64,000 bases of DNA from an uncultured Clostridia bacterium (GTDB lineage Bacteria > Bacillota > Clostridia > TANB77 > CAG-508): the NCBI GenBank assembly GCA_947631915.1, contig CANRNC010000006.1, forward strand, positions 20,754-84,753, read 5' to 3'. Below are positions 8,228 through 17,712 of the stretch, piece after piece. Positions within the stretch are counted from its first letter, which is position 1. Every line of letters starts with the position of its first letter. The translations under genes were made by a program, and so were the position numbers. Under the pieces are notes generated by a model. That model worked only from the letters and a program-made list of their open reading frames with translations, searched no databases and was not told the DNA's origin.

Positions 8228-9106
8228 TTAATCTTCATAAATTGTTAAAATCTTCATTTCTGATCTTCCTGGTTTTATTTTTTCATTTGGTATTACTTGC
8301 ATTTCCACTAAATATAAATCTTTAAATTTAGTAATGTTCTCATTTTCATATCCAATTACATTATCAACATTTTTGGGATTAACTTCCACTTTTACTTCTT
8401 TAACTTTGTTATTATATTTTTTAATCTTTCCCACTATACTATCATACCAAATGCTATCTTCTACCAATTGCGGAAAATCTTTATGTATTGGTCCTGCAAT
8501 AATTTTTATTTTTTTCTTTTCATCATCCTTCAATCTTTCTTCATCCAGAATTCCAACAGTTATTGCTTTTATACTCTTTTTATTAAACATATAGATAAGT
8601 TCTTTACACCTTTCTATTGCTTGTGTAAGTAGTAATGGTTCATACTCATTATTTTTATAACTTTCTGCTAATTCTGTTCCTTCAATTACTAAAACTGGAT
8701 ATATTCTTACTAAACTTGGTCTAAACTTAATTAAATATTTTGCACTTTCTTGCTCATCTATTCTAGTACTATCAGGAAATCCCACCATTAACTGATAACC
8801 TAATTTTAGTCTACTTCTTTTAATTAATTTAGATGCTTTCTTTATATCTTCCATATTATAATTAGCTTTATATTTCTTTAGTATAAAATTATTTGCAATT
8901 TTTATTTCCAATTCTACAGTTATTACATTATATTGTTTTAATAACTTTAACAGTTCTCTTGTAACTTTCCTTGGTTCTATTGACACATGTATCTTTTCTA
9001 GTCCTTCGCTTTGCATCTTTTTATTTGCATCTTGCAGAAATTTTTCTCTATCGCTTTGTTCTACTTTAGTTAAACTTCCGGCATAATATTGTTTATATTC
9101 CTTCAT
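8228..9106 (-). CDS. Elp3-like radical SAM barrel lacking the [4Fe-4S] cysteine motif
   Basis: 292 residues matching the C-terminal two thirds of the Elp3/MiaB/NifB-like radical SAM protein that usually accompanies rnc in Clostridia. YYAGSLTKV aligns with the usual FFGGSFTGI strand, and LGYQLMVGFPDST, RIYPVLVIEGTELAE and IIAGPIH follow in order. The normal N-terminal 50-60 residues, with CxxxCxxC, are absent. The upstream stop of rnc is only 21 bases away, so they cannot be hidden, and the protein has a single cysteine. It cannot bind the SAM cluster in the usual way. The reading frame is clean and the gene has a conventional position and terminator, which argues for a retained function instead of decay. 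Confidence 0.75.
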   Translation of the reverse strand: MKEYKQYYAGSLTKVEQSDREKFLQDANKKMQSEGLEKIHVSIEPRKVTRELLKLLKQYNVITVELEIKIANNFILKKYKANYNMEDIKKASKLIKRSRLKLGYQLMVGFPDSTRIDEQESAKYLIKFRPSLVRIYPVLVIEGTELAESYKNNEYEPLLLTQAIERCKELIYMFNKKSIKAITVGILDEERLKDDEKKKIKIIAGPIHKDFPQLVEDSIWYDSIVGKIKKYNNKVKEVKVEVNPKNVDNVIGYENENITKFKDLYLVEMQVIPNEKIKPGRSEMKILTIYED

Positions 9107-9127
9107 TTTAATACCATTCCTTTCGTT

Positions 9128-9796
9128 TTAATTTTCAAGTGCATGTTGTGCTGCTTGCATTTCTGCGGATTTCTTGCTTTTTCCTTCGCCAACTGCTAAT
9201 TTTTTTCCATTACATGATACTTGGGCTTTAAATCTCTTATCATGATCCGGTCCTGATTCTTCTATTATTTCATAAACAATTTTTACATTACCGTTTATTT
9301 GTAGTTTTTCTTGTAATACAGTTTTGTAATCTTTAACTCCTACATGTTGAGTTGCTTGTTCTATTGCATCTTTTAAATTATCTATTATAAATTTTTTTGC
9401 AACCTCTATACCTCCATCAATGCACATACCTGCTATCACAGCTTCAACGCTATCTGCTAAAATTGCTTTTAATTTTGTTTTATCATTATGTTGCTCACTT
9501 TTCCCCAAAAGTAAGAAATCACTAAAATTATGCCTTAAAGCCACTTCATATAAACTGTCTTCGCATACTACAGTTGCTCTAACTTTAGTCATTTCTCCTT
9601 CTTTTAACTTTGAGTATTTATTATATATAAATTCACTTGATACATATTCTAGAATGCTATCTCCAAAGAATTCTAATTTTTCATTGCTTTGAATATTTTT
9701 TGTATTTGCATAAGATGTGTGAGTAAGTGCTTGTTCTAAAATCTTCTTATCTTTAAAAGTATAGCCTATGCTATTTTCCAATAATGTAAAATCCAT
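9128..9796 (-). CDS. rnc: Ribonuclease III
   Basis: Double-stranded-RNA endonuclease for rRNA processing and mRNA turnover. The signature NEKLEFFGDSILEYVSSE, near residues 38-55, carries the metal-binding Glu and Asp. The second acidic pair lies in ADSVEAVIAG. A C-terminal dsRBD (about 150-220) ends with KKSAEMQAAQHALEN. 222 residues is a normal length. AGGAGG precedes the ATG, and a TTGATT-17-TATAAT promoter lies directly upstream. It forms an operon with the radical-SAM-like gene 21 bases downstream. Confidence 0.97.
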   Translation of the reverse strand: MDFTLLENSIGYTFKDKKILEQALTHTSYANTKNIQSNEKLEFFGDSILEYVSSEFIYNKYSKLKEGEMTKVRATVVCEDSLYEVALRHNFSDFLLLGKSEQHNDKTKLKAILADSVEAVIAGMCIDGGIEVAKKFIIDNLKDAIEQATQHVGVKDYKTVLQEKLQINGNVKIVYEIIEESGPDHDKRFKAQVSCNGKKLAVGEGKSKKSAEMQAAQHALEN

Positions 9797-9818
9797 ATAC
9801 TCCTCCTATTATGTTGGT

Positions 9819-9847
9819 ATTATATATCGTATTAATTAAAAAATCAA
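9819..9847 (-). promoter_or_regulatory. Sigma-A promoter for rnc
   Basis: TTGATT (9842-9847), 17-base spacer, TATAAT (9819-9824) on the minus strand, a short distance before the rnc ribosome-binding site. Confidence 0.7.
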
Positions 9848-9986
9848 TAACATTAAATTAAATATTTATAAAATGAAATTATCCAATTATTTACATTGTT
9901 TTTGTCTTTATTTTATGTTAATCTATATTTATAAAGAATATTCAGCTAATTTTAGAATATCTATGTCTAGAAAGGAATGTTTTATT

Positions 9987-10238
9987 ATGATAGCTAAAAT
10001 AATTAGTATATACAGTTCTATGGATAAAAAAACAAAAAAATTAATGACGAATGGTTTAATTTTCTGTTTTATATTAGCGGTTATATCAAGCCTATTATTA
10101 CTTATATACGACCTGTTTTATAGCTCTATTACACTTTATTACATAGGTTTTTATTTATTTAAAAACAGCATTTTATTTGCAAGTATCTTTTTAGTATTTG
10201 CATTAGGGTTTGATAGATTAAAGAAAGAATTAGAGTAA
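9987..10238 (+). CDS. Small two-segment membrane protein, unknown function
   Basis: About 83 residues if it starts at ATG 9987, which follows GAAAGGA. The open frame extends back to 9873 but that part has no initiation signal. There are two hydrophobic segments (LIFCFILAVISSLLLLIY and ILFASIFLVFALGF) and a charged C-terminus KKELE. It sits alone between divergent rnc and the convergent DUF2974 gene. I do not recognise the family. Confidence 0.6.
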   Translation: MIAKIISIYSSMDKKTKKLMTNGLIFCFILAVISSLLLLIYDLFYSSITLYYIGFYLFKNSILFASIFLVFALGFDRLKKELE

Positions 10239-10244
10239 TAAATC

Positions 10245-10281
10245 AAAGTGAGGGAGTTTTTAAAAAAAGCTCCCTCACTTT
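10245..10281. terminator. Bidirectional terminator between convergent genes
   Basis: Perfect 12-bp stem AAAGTGAGGGAG/CTCCCTCACTTT with a 13-base loop, between the stops at 10238 and 10284. A- and T-rich flanks on both sides allow use in both directions. Confidence 0.85.
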
Positions 10282-10283
10282 AT

Positions 10284-11471
10284 CTAGCATTCATTTAAAT
10301 TTTTCTTAAGTCTCCCAAAATATTTTTTATCAAATTCCTCTACTTTCATTTTACTTTTATTAGTATATTCTATTCTAATATTATCAATTTTATTTGTTTC
10401 TTCTTCTTTAATACTATTCATGTAAGATGTTATTATAATTCTAATCATATTAGTGATAATTTTTTTGTCTTCTGCTGATATTTCTCTATATTTTCTTAAT
10501 ATTTTAGGAAGATTCTCCTTCAAATTGCTAGAAAGTTCTCCAAAAGTATCTGCGTCTGTAGAATAAAACAATTCAAATATTGTCTCTATAAGTACTTTTC
10601 TTTGTTCACTTGTCGTTGTTTCTAACCAATCTGTTAATGTTTTATCTATATATTCGCTTATATTTGTATTTTTTTCAGATTTTATTAAATCATCTTTCAA
10701 TACTTGCCAAGAGTATATATCATGTTGCCATATTGCTTTTTCTGTACTTAATGCTATTGTAATTTTCTCTTTATGGTTTAATACTCTTCCAATTATTGAT
10801 TCTTGTGGTATATAAGTTTCTATTTTACGTATAATTCTATCATTTGAATATTTATCAATTATACTTTTATTAAAACCTGGTCCATCATAATTATAAACTT
10901 TTATTATTCTATCTTGTATATCTTTTGAAACAGAAATTGCAGAATAAATAGCAACATTTCCTCCTTTTGAATGACCTCCAATTCTAATTCTCTTGTCAGA
11001 ATACTTTTTTGATATATTTTCTAGGTATTCTTTTCCTGCAATTTGGCATGGAACATTATCCATAAATGCCATATTAAAATCTTCTTTCCAGCCATTTATT
11101 GTGCTATCTGTTCCGATAAAAGAAACATACATTTCCTTGTCTGATATATGAACTGTAATTGCTGAAAACTGTTGTTCATTTTCTTTACTGCTTGTTTTAA
11201 CATAGTCTGTAACAATCATATTTTTAAATCTTTTACTTTGACCTAAATATGTTATCAATTCCTTATCACCATTATATAAAAATTGATCATTATCTATATC
11301 TTTCATTTTTTCTGAAATACTTCCAATTGTTTCACTTTTACTCATCTTAATTCTGTCAAATAATAGATATGAAAATCTTGCTAAAATCATACTATCTATC
11401 TCATTAAATTTAAAATTTCGATTAATAGGAATATCTCCTCTCCATAATAGATAATCATTTATATTTGCCAT
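10284..11471 (-). CDS. DUF2974 (Mbeg1-like) alpha/beta hydrolase
   Basis: 395 residues. The nucleophile elbow GHSKGG (about 166-171, Ser168) and the preceding FIGTDSTINGWKEDF oxyanion-type region place it in the DUF2974/Mbeg1-like lipase-fold family common in Clostridia. VYNYDGPGF follows the elbow and probably carries the acid. The C-terminal third is a charged helical region without a recognised domain. There is no signal peptide, so a cytoplasmic location is likely. The substrate is unknown. It ends at a shared terminator, and the next upstream gene is a histidine phosphatase about 70 bases away. Confidence 0.8.
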   Translation of the reverse strand: MANINDYLLWRGDIPINRNFKFNEIDSMILARFSYLLFDRIKMSKSETIGSISEKMKDIDNDQFLYNGDKELITYLGQSKRFKNMIVTDYVKTSSKENEQQFSAITVHISDKEMYVSFIGTDSTINGWKEDFNMAFMDNVPCQIAGKEYLENISKKYSDKRIRIGGHSKGGNVAIYSAISVSKDIQDRIIKVYNYDGPGFNKSIIDKYSNDRIIRKIETYIPQESIIGRVLNHKEKITIALSTEKAIWQHDIYSWQVLKDDLIKSEKNTNISEYIDKTLTDWLETTTSEQRKVLIETIFELFYSTDADTFGELSSNLKENLPKILRKYREISAEDKKIITNMIRIIITSYMNSIKEEETNKIDNIRIEYTNKSKMKVEEFDKKYFGRLKKNLNEC

Positions 11472-11544
11472 ATTTTTGCTCCTTTATTTTTTTACTTATA
11501 CTTCAAATAGAATATTTTAAGTACATATTTACAGTTATTATTAC

Positions 11545-12093
11545 CTACACTTCATATTCATCTAGTTGGCAATTCTTAATTCTAATTACTTCCTCTGGTT
11601 CAGTAGGTAAACCGTTGAAATACCAATTTGCACTTCTTAAGAAAAATCCATGTGATACAATAAGTATTGTTTCTACTTTACCCTTATATTCATTTATTAT
11701 TTTATCTAAAAATTTAAAAACTCTTTTCGTATATGTCTTACAATCTTCTCCATTTTCTACAGGAACATTCTTTGTGTAATACCTTATTTCATTAAATATT
11801 TCTTGCTCGTTAGGTTGTCCTTCATAAATTCCTAAATTTCTCTCTATTACATCATCATCTATAATTATATCTAGATTATGATTTTCATTTATAATTTCAG
11901 CTGTTTTTCTAGCACGTTTTAATGGTGAAGATATAATAATGTCTATATGTTCGTCTTTTAATTTATCTCTTAAAACTTTAGCTTGTTCAATTCCTTCTTC
12001 ATTTAACTCTATATCAGTTAATCCTGCTGCCCTTTTTTCAATATTCCAACTTGTTTTTCCGTGTCTTACTATTAATAATTTCATTATATTCAT
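11545..12093 (-). CDS. Histidine phosphatase family protein (phosphoglycerate-mutase-like)
   Basis: 182 residues beginning MNIMKLLIVRHGKTSWN; RHG is the phospho-accepting histidine motif. The second histidine is in VSHGFFLR, and the family's SSPLKRARKTAE loop is clear. Such proteins act on small phosphorylated metabolites or, as CobC-like enzymes, on cofactor precursors; the sequence does not decide the substrate. A start at the second ATG (MKLLIVRHG) is also possible. It lies downstream of gatB behind a long hairpin. Confidence 0.88.
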   Translation of the reverse strand: MNIMKLLIVRHGKTSWNIEKRAAGLTDIELNEEGIEQAKVLRDKLKDEHIDIIISSPLKRARKTAEIINENHNLDIIIDDDVIERNLGIYEGQPNEQEIFNEIRYYTKNVPVENGEDCKTYTKRVFKFLDKIINEYKGKVETILIVSHGFFLRSANWYFNGLPTEPEEVIRIKNCQLDEYEV

Positions 12094-12127
12094 TTTCTTA
12101 ATAACCTTTATTTTTAATAATTTGAAA

Positions 12128-12187
12128 CAGAGCTTTTAACTTACAATTTTGAGCTTAAGGCCTGAAAACTGTAAATCAAAAACTCTG
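12128..12187. terminator. Long imperfect hairpin after gatB
   Basis: CAGAG...CTCTG, TTTT...AAAA and TTACA...TGTAA pair in register around an AAGGCCTG centre, giving a stem of roughly 25 bp with bulges. It begins 11 bases past the gatB stop and probably ends the aspS-gatCAB transcript. Confidence 0.55.
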
Positions 12188-12197
12188 CCCCAATTGT

Positions 12198-13637
12198 CTA
12201 TTTATTTAATTCTTCTTTAAACATTTGATTTAACATTTGTGGATTTGCTTTTCCTTTTGTTTCTTTCATTGCTTGACCTACTAGGAATCCTAGAGCTCTA
12301 TCCTTTCCTGCTTTATAGTCTGCAACAGATTGAGGATTTGCTTCTAATATTTTCATAACAACTTCTTTTATTGCACCTTCATCAGAAATCTGTATCCAAC
12401 CATTCTCTTTTATTATTTCTTCTGGTTCTTTGGCATCATCAAACATTTTCTCTAGAACTTTTTTAGCTATTGAACTACTAATTGTTCCTTTTTCTATTAG
12501 CTCGATCAATTCTGCTAAATTTTTTCCAGTAAATTTTATATCTGATGGTTCCATTTCTCTCTCATTTAGTATTCTAGATATATCTGACATAATCCAATTA
12601 CATACTGCTTTTGGATTATTAGAAATCTTTGTTGCTTCTTCAAATAAATTAGATAAATATTTAGATGCTGTTAATCCATCTGCTTCTTTTTGAGTTAACT
12701 TATAATCATCTAGATATCTTTGTTTTCTACTTTCTGGCAATTCTGGCAAATTATCCTTTATGTTTTGAATATACTCATCTGAAAGTCTAATTGCAACTAA
12801 ATCTGGATCTGGAAAATATCTATAATCTTGAGCATCCTCTTTATCTCTCATTGAAAATGTTCTACCTGATACATCATCCCATCTCAAAGTCTCTTGTTCT
12901 ATCTTTCCACCATTTTCAATAATTTCTATTTGACGAACTCTTTCGTATTCTATTGCTCTTACAATACTTCTAAAAGAGTTCATATTTTTCATTTCAGTTC
13001 TTGTTCCAAATTCTGTATCACCTTTTTTTCTAACAGAAACGTTTACATCTGCTCTGAAAGATCCTTCCTGCATTTTACAGTCAGAAACTTCAATGTATTC
13101 AAGAATTGATTTTAATTTTTTCAAATAAGCATCAACCTCTGCTGAACTTCTCATATCTGGTTCTGAAACTATCTCTATTAATGGTACTCCTGCCCTGTTT
13201 AAATCTACTAAACTTCCTTGCCCGAAGTCATCATGATTTAATTTTCCTGCATCCTCTTCAATATGAATTCTTGTAATTCCTATTTTCTTTTTTTCTCCAT
13301 CAACTGTTATCTCTATATTTCCATGCTTACATAAAGGTCTATCATATTGTGATATTTGGTAAGCCTTTGGTAAATCTGGATAGAAGTAATTTTTTCTATC
13401 ATTTTTACTATCTCTTTCTATTTCACAGTTTGTAGTAATTCCTGCTTTTACCGCATATTCTACCACTTTTTCATTAAGCACTGGTAAAGTGCCTGGCATT
13501 GCCATACATATTGGGCAAACTTGCGTATTAGGATTTGCTCCGAATTTTGTTGGACATTTACAGAATATTTTTGTTTTTGTAGATAACTCTGCATGAACTT
13601 CAAGCCCTATAACTGTTTCATAATCCTCTATTGACAT
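12198..13637 (-). CDS. gatB: Asp/Glu-tRNA(Asn/Gln) amidotransferase subunit B
   Basis: GatB activates the misacylated Glu/Asp on tRNA for amidation. GLEVHAEL at residues 11-18 and the zinc-type cysteines FCKCP and CPICMAMPG (Cys 26, 28, 41, 44) are characteristic. The C-terminal YqeY-like tail domain (ADYKAGKDRALGFLVGQAMK) is complete. 479 residues is the usual length. It is the last gene of aspS-gatC-gatA-gatB, 21 bases after gatA, and is presumably under the upstream T-box. Confidence 0.98.
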   Translation of the reverse strand: MSIEDYETVIGLEVHAELSTKTKIFCKCPTKFGANPNTQVCPICMAMPGTLPVLNEKVVEYAVKAGITTNCEIERDSKNDRKNYFYPDLPKAYQISQYDRPLCKHGNIEITVDGEKKKIGITRIHIEEDAGKLNHDDFGQGSLVDLNRAGVPLIEIVSEPDMRSSAEVDAYLKKLKSILEYIEVSDCKMQEGSFRADVNVSVRKKGDTEFGTRTEMKNMNSFRSIVRAIEYERVRQIEIIENGGKIEQETLRWDDVSGRTFSMRDKEDAQDYRYFPDPDLVAIRLSDEYIQNIKDNLPELPESRKQRYLDDYKLTQKEADGLTASKYLSNLFEEATKISNNPKAVCNWIMSDISRILNEREMEPSDIKFTGKNLAELIELIEKGTISSSIAKKVLEKMFDDAKEPEEIIKENGWIQISDEGAIKEVVMKILEANPQSVADYKAGKDRALGFLVGQAMKETKGKANPQMLNQMFKEELNK

Positions 13638-13658
13638 CTATATCCTTCCTTTCGATTA

Positions 13659-15128
13659 CTAATTTTTAAATTCTGGTTTATAATTATCTCTAAATTTTGT
13701 AGCTTGCTCATAAGTATAACCTGTGTTTAATATCGTTTCTTCATCAAAACGTTTTCCAATTAATTGCATTCCTACTGGCATTCCATTACTATCTATTCCA
13801 CATGGCAATGATAAACCTGGAAGACCTGCAATATTTACTGATACTGTACATATATCTGATAAGTACATCTCTAATGGATTGTCTGATTTCTCTCCTATTT
13901 TAAAAGCTGTTGTTGGTGCTGTTGGTGTTAATATAACATCATATTCTGCAAAAACTTTATCAAATTCATTTTTCACTAAAGTTCTTACTTGTTGACCCTT
14001 CTTATAAAAAGCATCATAATATCCTGAACTTAATACATAAGTACCAAGTATTATTCTTCTTTTTACCTCATCTCCAAAACCTTCACTTCTCGAATTAATA
14101 TAAATATCTCTTAAATTGTTAAACTTTTCACTTCTATGTCCATATCTAATTCCATCAAATCTACCTAAATTCGAACTTGCTTCTGCACAAGCAATAATGT
14201 AGTATGCTGCAAGTGCATAATTTGCTATATCTAATGAAACTTCCTCTACAACTGCTCCTAGCTCTTTATATTTTTCAATAGCTTTTTCTAAAGTTGATTT
14301 TACTTCTGGATTAATTCCTTCTGCAAAGAATTCTTTTGGAACTGCTATTTTTAAACCTTTTACATCATTTTTTAAGCATTTTGTGTAATCTTTTTTCTCT
14401 ATATTGGCTGAAGTACTATCTTTTTCGTCATGACCAGCAATTATATTTAATAATAATGCTGTGTCTTGAACATCCTTTGTAAATGTACCAATTTGATCTA
14501 GTGATGACGCATAAGCTACAAGTCCAAATCTTGAAACCAATCCATAAGTAGGTTTTAATCCTACAACTCCACAGCATCCCGCTGGTTGACGAATACTTCC
14601 TCCTGTATCAGAACCTAATGCCCATGGAACCATATTGGCAGAAACTGCAGCAGCAGATCCTCCTGAAGATCCTCCGGGTACCTTGCTTAAATCCCAAGGA
14701 TTTTTAGTCTTCTTAAAATATGAGGTCTCTGTTGAACTTCCCATCGCAAATTCATCCATATTTGTTTTTCCAAGACTTATCATATTTTCAGAATTTATCT
14801 TTTCTATAACAGTTGCATTATAAGGAGCCACAAAATTTTCTAACATTTTAGAAGCACAAGTAGTTTTAACTCCTTCAATACACATATTATCTTTTATTCC
14901 TATAGGAATTCCTGCTAAATCTCCTTTTATTTCTCCGCTATTTACTTTTTCTTCTATTGATTTTGCTTTTTCTAACGCTTCATCTGTAGTTAAAGTTATA
15001 AATGCTTGAACATCTTTCTCTTTTTCATTTATTCTATCAATATAAGCCTTATTAATTTCAGATATTGTAATCTCTTTATTCTTTAACTTTTCTTGTAATT
15101 CATGAACTGTTAAATCTATAATATTCAC
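13659..15128 (-). CDS. gatA: Asp/Glu-tRNA(Asn/Gln) amidotransferase subunit A
   Basis: Amidase-signature glutaminase that supplies ammonia to GatB. The Ser-cis-Ser-Lys triad is visible: Lys79 in GIKDNM, Ser154 in [11 protein letters not shown] and Ser178 in [11 protein letters not shown]. 489 residues, full length. AGGAGG precedes the ATG. It lies 77 bases after gatC and 21 before gatB in the aspS-gatCAB operon. Confidence 0.98.
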   Translation of the reverse strand: MNIIDLTVHELQEKLKNKEITISEINKAYIDRINEKEKDVQAFITLTTDEALEKAKSIEEKVNSGEIKGDLAGIPIGIKDNMCIEGVKTTCASKMLENFVAPYNATVIEKINSENMISLGKTNMDEFAMGSSTETSYFKKTKNPWDLSKVPGGSSGGSAAAVSANMVPWALGSDTGGSIRQPAGCCGVVGLKPTYGLVSRFGLVAYASSLDQIGTFTKDVQDTALLLNIIAGHDEKDSTSANIEKKDYTKCLKNDVKGLKIAVPKEFFAEGINPEVKSTLEKAIEKYKELGAVVEEVSLDIANYALAAYYIIACAEASSNLGRFDGIRYGHRSEKFNNLRDIYINSRSEGFGDEVKRRIILGTYVLSSGYYDAFYKKGQQVRTLVKNEFDKVFAEYDVILTPTAPTTAFKIGEKSDNPLEMYLSDICTVSVNIAGLPGLSLPCGIDSNGMPVGMQLIGKRFDEETILNTGYTYEQATKFRDNYKPEFKN

Positions 15129-15205
15129 TGCATATCCTCCTATCTAATTTTAATTTACCTAACTTAAATTAACAACGTAATGCAACGTTTATTTTTAAAC
15201 GCTTT

Positions 15206-15493
15206 TTATTGGACTACCTTTGGAACACGAATCATATTATCCTGTTCATCAGGAAAATTCTTAATCATTCCATCTATATTATCAAATACTTCTATCTCAT
15301 CTTTTCTAAATACATTATAAGCATCTCTTTCTCTAACTGTTTCTTTTAAGCCATCTATTGGTGCTTTATTTACTATATTTGCAAAATTTAATATATCTTG
15401 CAAATTTAATAAATATTTCTCTATCTCATCATCTTGCAATTTTAGTCTTGCAAGTTTAGCAATATGCAATAGTTCTTCTTTCTTTACTTCCAT
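15206..15493 (-). CDS. gatC: Asp/Glu-tRNA(Asn/Gln) amidotransferase subunit C
   Basis: 95-residue GatC, the belt-like subunit that holds GatA and GatB together. HIAKLARLKLQDDEIEKY at the N-terminus and the conserved IRVPKVV near the end are family hallmarks. GAAAGGA precedes the ATG. The order aspS-gatC-gatA-gatB indicates one transcript for making Asn-tRNA(Asn). Confidence 0.97.
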   Translation of the reverse strand: MEVKKEELLHIAKLARLKLQDDEIEKYLLNLQDILNFANIVNKAPIDGLKETVRERDAYNVFRKDEIEVFDNIDGMIKNFPDEQDNMIRVPKVVQ

Positions 15494-15589
15494 ATAAATC
15501 TTTCCTTTCTCTTTATTAAGTTATTATATATCGATTTTCTTTTAAAATCAATTTTTTATATACAGAAATTTTGTATATAACTTATTTAT

Positions 15590-17347
15590 TTACTTTTTAT
15601 CTATATTTATATGAACCTCTTTTAATTGTTCCTCTGTTACATCTCCTGGTGCATTCATTAATAAATCTTGTGCTTTAGCATTCATAGGAAAAGCTATAAT
15701 ATCTCTTATACATTCTTCTCCTGTTAATAACATAATCATTCTATCTATACCAGGTGCTATTCCTGCATGTGGTGGAGCTCCATATTGGAATGCCTCATAT
15801 AACGCTCCAAATTTTGATTTTATATCTTCTTCAGTATACCCTAAAATTTCAAATGCTTTTTTCATTATTTCTATATCATGATTTCTCACAGCTCCAGAAG
15901 ATAATTCAATTCCATTACATACGATATCATATTGATATGCAAGTATATCTAATTTATCTTGTTCTTCTAGTGATTTCATACCGCCTTGTGGCATTGAAAA
16001 TGGATTATGACAAAATCCTAATTCTCCATTATCCTTTATTTCATACATTGGAAAGTCTACTATCCAGCAAAATTCGAATTTATTCTCATCTATTAATCCT
16101 AACCTTTTACCAGCTTCCTCTCTTATTAGTCCTGCAAGTTCTTCTACTCTACCTCTATTTTCTGCTATAAAGAAAATTGCATCTCCTATTTGTGTATTTG
16201 TTCTTGAAAGCATTTCTTTCTTACTTTCCTCTGGAATTAATTTTGCAATAGGGCCTTGCAAGGTTCCATCTTCCATAACTCTTAACCAAGCCAATCCTTT
16301 TGCCTTACAATCTTTTATTGCAAAGTCTGTCATATCTTCAAAGAATGTTCTTGGCATACTTTTTACATCTTTAACTGTTATAGTCCTTACTATTTTTCCA
16401 TTGAAGACCTTTATATCTAATTTTTCAAATATATCTGTAACATCTTCTATTATCAATGGATTTCTTAAATCTGGTTTATCTGTCCCATATTTTAACATTG
16501 CTTCTTTGTATGTTATTCTTGGAAATGGACTTCTTGTAATTTCTTTGCTAGAAAATTTTTTGAATGTATCACACATAACTTTTTCCATTACTTCAAATAC
16601 ATCTTCTTGGTTTGCAAATGCCATTTCCATATCCAACTGGTAAAATTCTCCTGGACTTCTATCTGCTCTGGCATCTTCATCTCTAAAACATGGTGCAATT
16701 TGAAAATATTTATCTATTCCTGATACCATTAACAATTGTTTAAATTGTTGTGGTGCCTGTGGTAATGCATAAAACTTGCCAGGGTTTAATCTGCTTGGAA
16801 CTAAATAATCTCTCGCCCCTTCTGGTGACGAACTTGTAAGTATTGGTGTTTGTACTTCTAAAAATCCTAATTCTATCATTTTCATTCTCAAAAATTGTAT
16901 TACTTCTGCTCTTAATTTAATGTTTTCTAATACTTTTTTATTTCTTAAATCTAAATATCTATATTTTAGTCTCAAATCTTCACGAGTTTTTTTACTTTCT
17001 GATATTTCAAATGGTAACATTTTTGTTCTTTTACCTAATATTTCTATCTTCTCTGCTTTAAGTTCTACAAGTCCTGTATCTAGTTTTTCATTTATCGTTT
17101 CTTCGTCTCTTTTTCTAACAGTACCTGAAATAGATACAGTTGATTCAATTGGAATTCTTGATGCAAATTCTACTAGTTCTGGATTATCTCTCACAACTAC
17201 TTGTGTTATTCCATATTGGTCTCTTAAATCAATAAATAAAACTCCTCCTAAATCACGGATTGTATCAATCCATCCTGCAAGTTTTGCCTCCTTTCCTACA
17301 TCTTCAAGTCTCATTTGTGAGCATAAATAAGTTCTGTAATTATTCAT
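15590..17347 (-). CDS. aspS: Aspartate--tRNA(Asp/Asn) ligase, probably non-discriminating
   Basis: Bacterial-type class IIb synthetase, 585 residues from ATG 17347, which follows AGAGG. An in-frame upstream start at 17389 lies within the T-box terminator hairpin and is rejected. The OB-fold anticodon domain, the class II motif 2 region (FRDEDARADRSPGEFYQLDMEM), the GAD insertion and motif 3 (GIAPGIDRMIMLLTG) are all present. The substrate loop reads HNPFSMP, where many discriminating AspRSs have HHPFT. It is the first gene of the gatCAB operon, behind a T-box with an Asn codon. This context supports charging of tRNA(Asn) with Asp for later amidation; that specificity is inferred. Confidence 0.96.
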   Translation of the reverse strand: MNNYRTYLCSQMRLEDVGKEAKLAGWIDTIRDLGGVLFIDLRDQYGITQVVVRDNPELVEFASRIPIESTVSISGTVRKRDEETINEKLDTGLVELKAEKIEILGKRTKMLPFEISESKKTREDLRLKYRYLDLRNKKVLENIKLRAEVIQFLRMKMIELGFLEVQTPILTSSSPEGARDYLVPSRLNPGKFYALPQAPQQFKQLLMVSGIDKYFQIAPCFRDEDARADRSPGEFYQLDMEMAFANQEDVFEVMEKVMCDTFKKFSSKEITRSPFPRITYKEAMLKYGTDKPDLRNPLIIEDVTDIFEKLDIKVFNGKIVRTITVKDVKSMPRTFFEDMTDFAIKDCKAKGLAWLRVMEDGTLQGPIAKLIPEESKKEMLSRTNTQIGDAIFFIAENRGRVEELAGLIREEAGKRLGLIDENKFEFCWIVDFPMYEIKDNGELGFCHNPFSMPQGGMKSLEEQDKLDILAYQYDIVCNGIELSSGAVRNHDIEIMKKAFEILGYTEEDIKSKFGALYEAFQYGAPPHAGIAPGIDRMIMLLTGEECIRDIIAFPMNAKAQDLLMNAPGDVTEEQLKEVHINIDKK

Positions 17348-17379
17348 TTTTATACCTCTTTTCCTACAGGGTAAACAAA

Positions 17380-17600
17380 AAGCTTTCATCCCTGTAATAA
17401 AATACAGGGACGAAAGCTTAACTTCCGCGGTACCACCCTTTTTGAAAATGTAAAATTGTTAGTAATATAAACATTTTCCTCTTTTTTTAAAACGCTCCAA
17501 TGTGTTTCACAAATTGAACTACTTAAAATGCTTACAGCCCATGGCATTTTTTCTCTTGCAGTAGTTTACTCAACTGCTTTCATCTTCATTGCGTTACTTT
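17380..17600 (-). promoter_or_regulatory. T-box riboswitch upstream of aspS-gatCAB, Asn specifier
   Basis: The conserved antiterminator sequence AGGGTGGTACCGCGG is at 17425-17439 on the minus strand. It is followed by a strong terminator hairpin (AAGCTTTC..CCCTGTA, 17380-17419). Stem I closes with CGCAATG (near 17590) against CATTGgaGCG. Just inside its 3' strand lies AAC followed by A (AAC at 17504-17506), the canonical place for the specifier codon. GAC and GAT do not occur there. Uncharged tRNA(Asn) would therefore turn on this operon. The AGTA and AGAG side-loop sequences of stem I are also present. Confidence 0.92.
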
Positions 17601-17612
17601 AATTTTCTTAAT

Positions 17613-17641
17613 ATTATATATTAGTTTTACTCAAATGTCAA
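17613..17641 (-). promoter_or_regulatory. Sigma-A promoter for the T-box/aspS operon
   Basis: TTGACA (17636-17641), exactly 17 bases, TATAAT (17613-17618): a perfect consensus promoter placed to start transcription just before stem I of the T-box. Confidence 0.85.
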
Positions 17642-17682
17642 TATTTTAAACATACAAATTATTTTAAATTCTAATGACACAA

Positions 17683-17703
17683 GGTGCACACAACGTGTGC
17701 ACC
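17683..17703 (-). terminator. Terminator of the 17713 gene
   Basis: Perfect nine-base stem GGTGCACAC/GTGTGCACC with loop AAC, nine bases after the stop codon of the minus-strand gene. It resembles, but does not match, the dispersed GGGCAC palindromes. Confidence 0.65.
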
Positions 17704-17712
17704 CTGCATCTG

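Noticed and set aside
17348..17389. N-terminal extension of AspRS
   Set aside because: The extra codons lie in the T-box terminator hairpin, and the Shine-Dalgarno favours the ATG at 17347.
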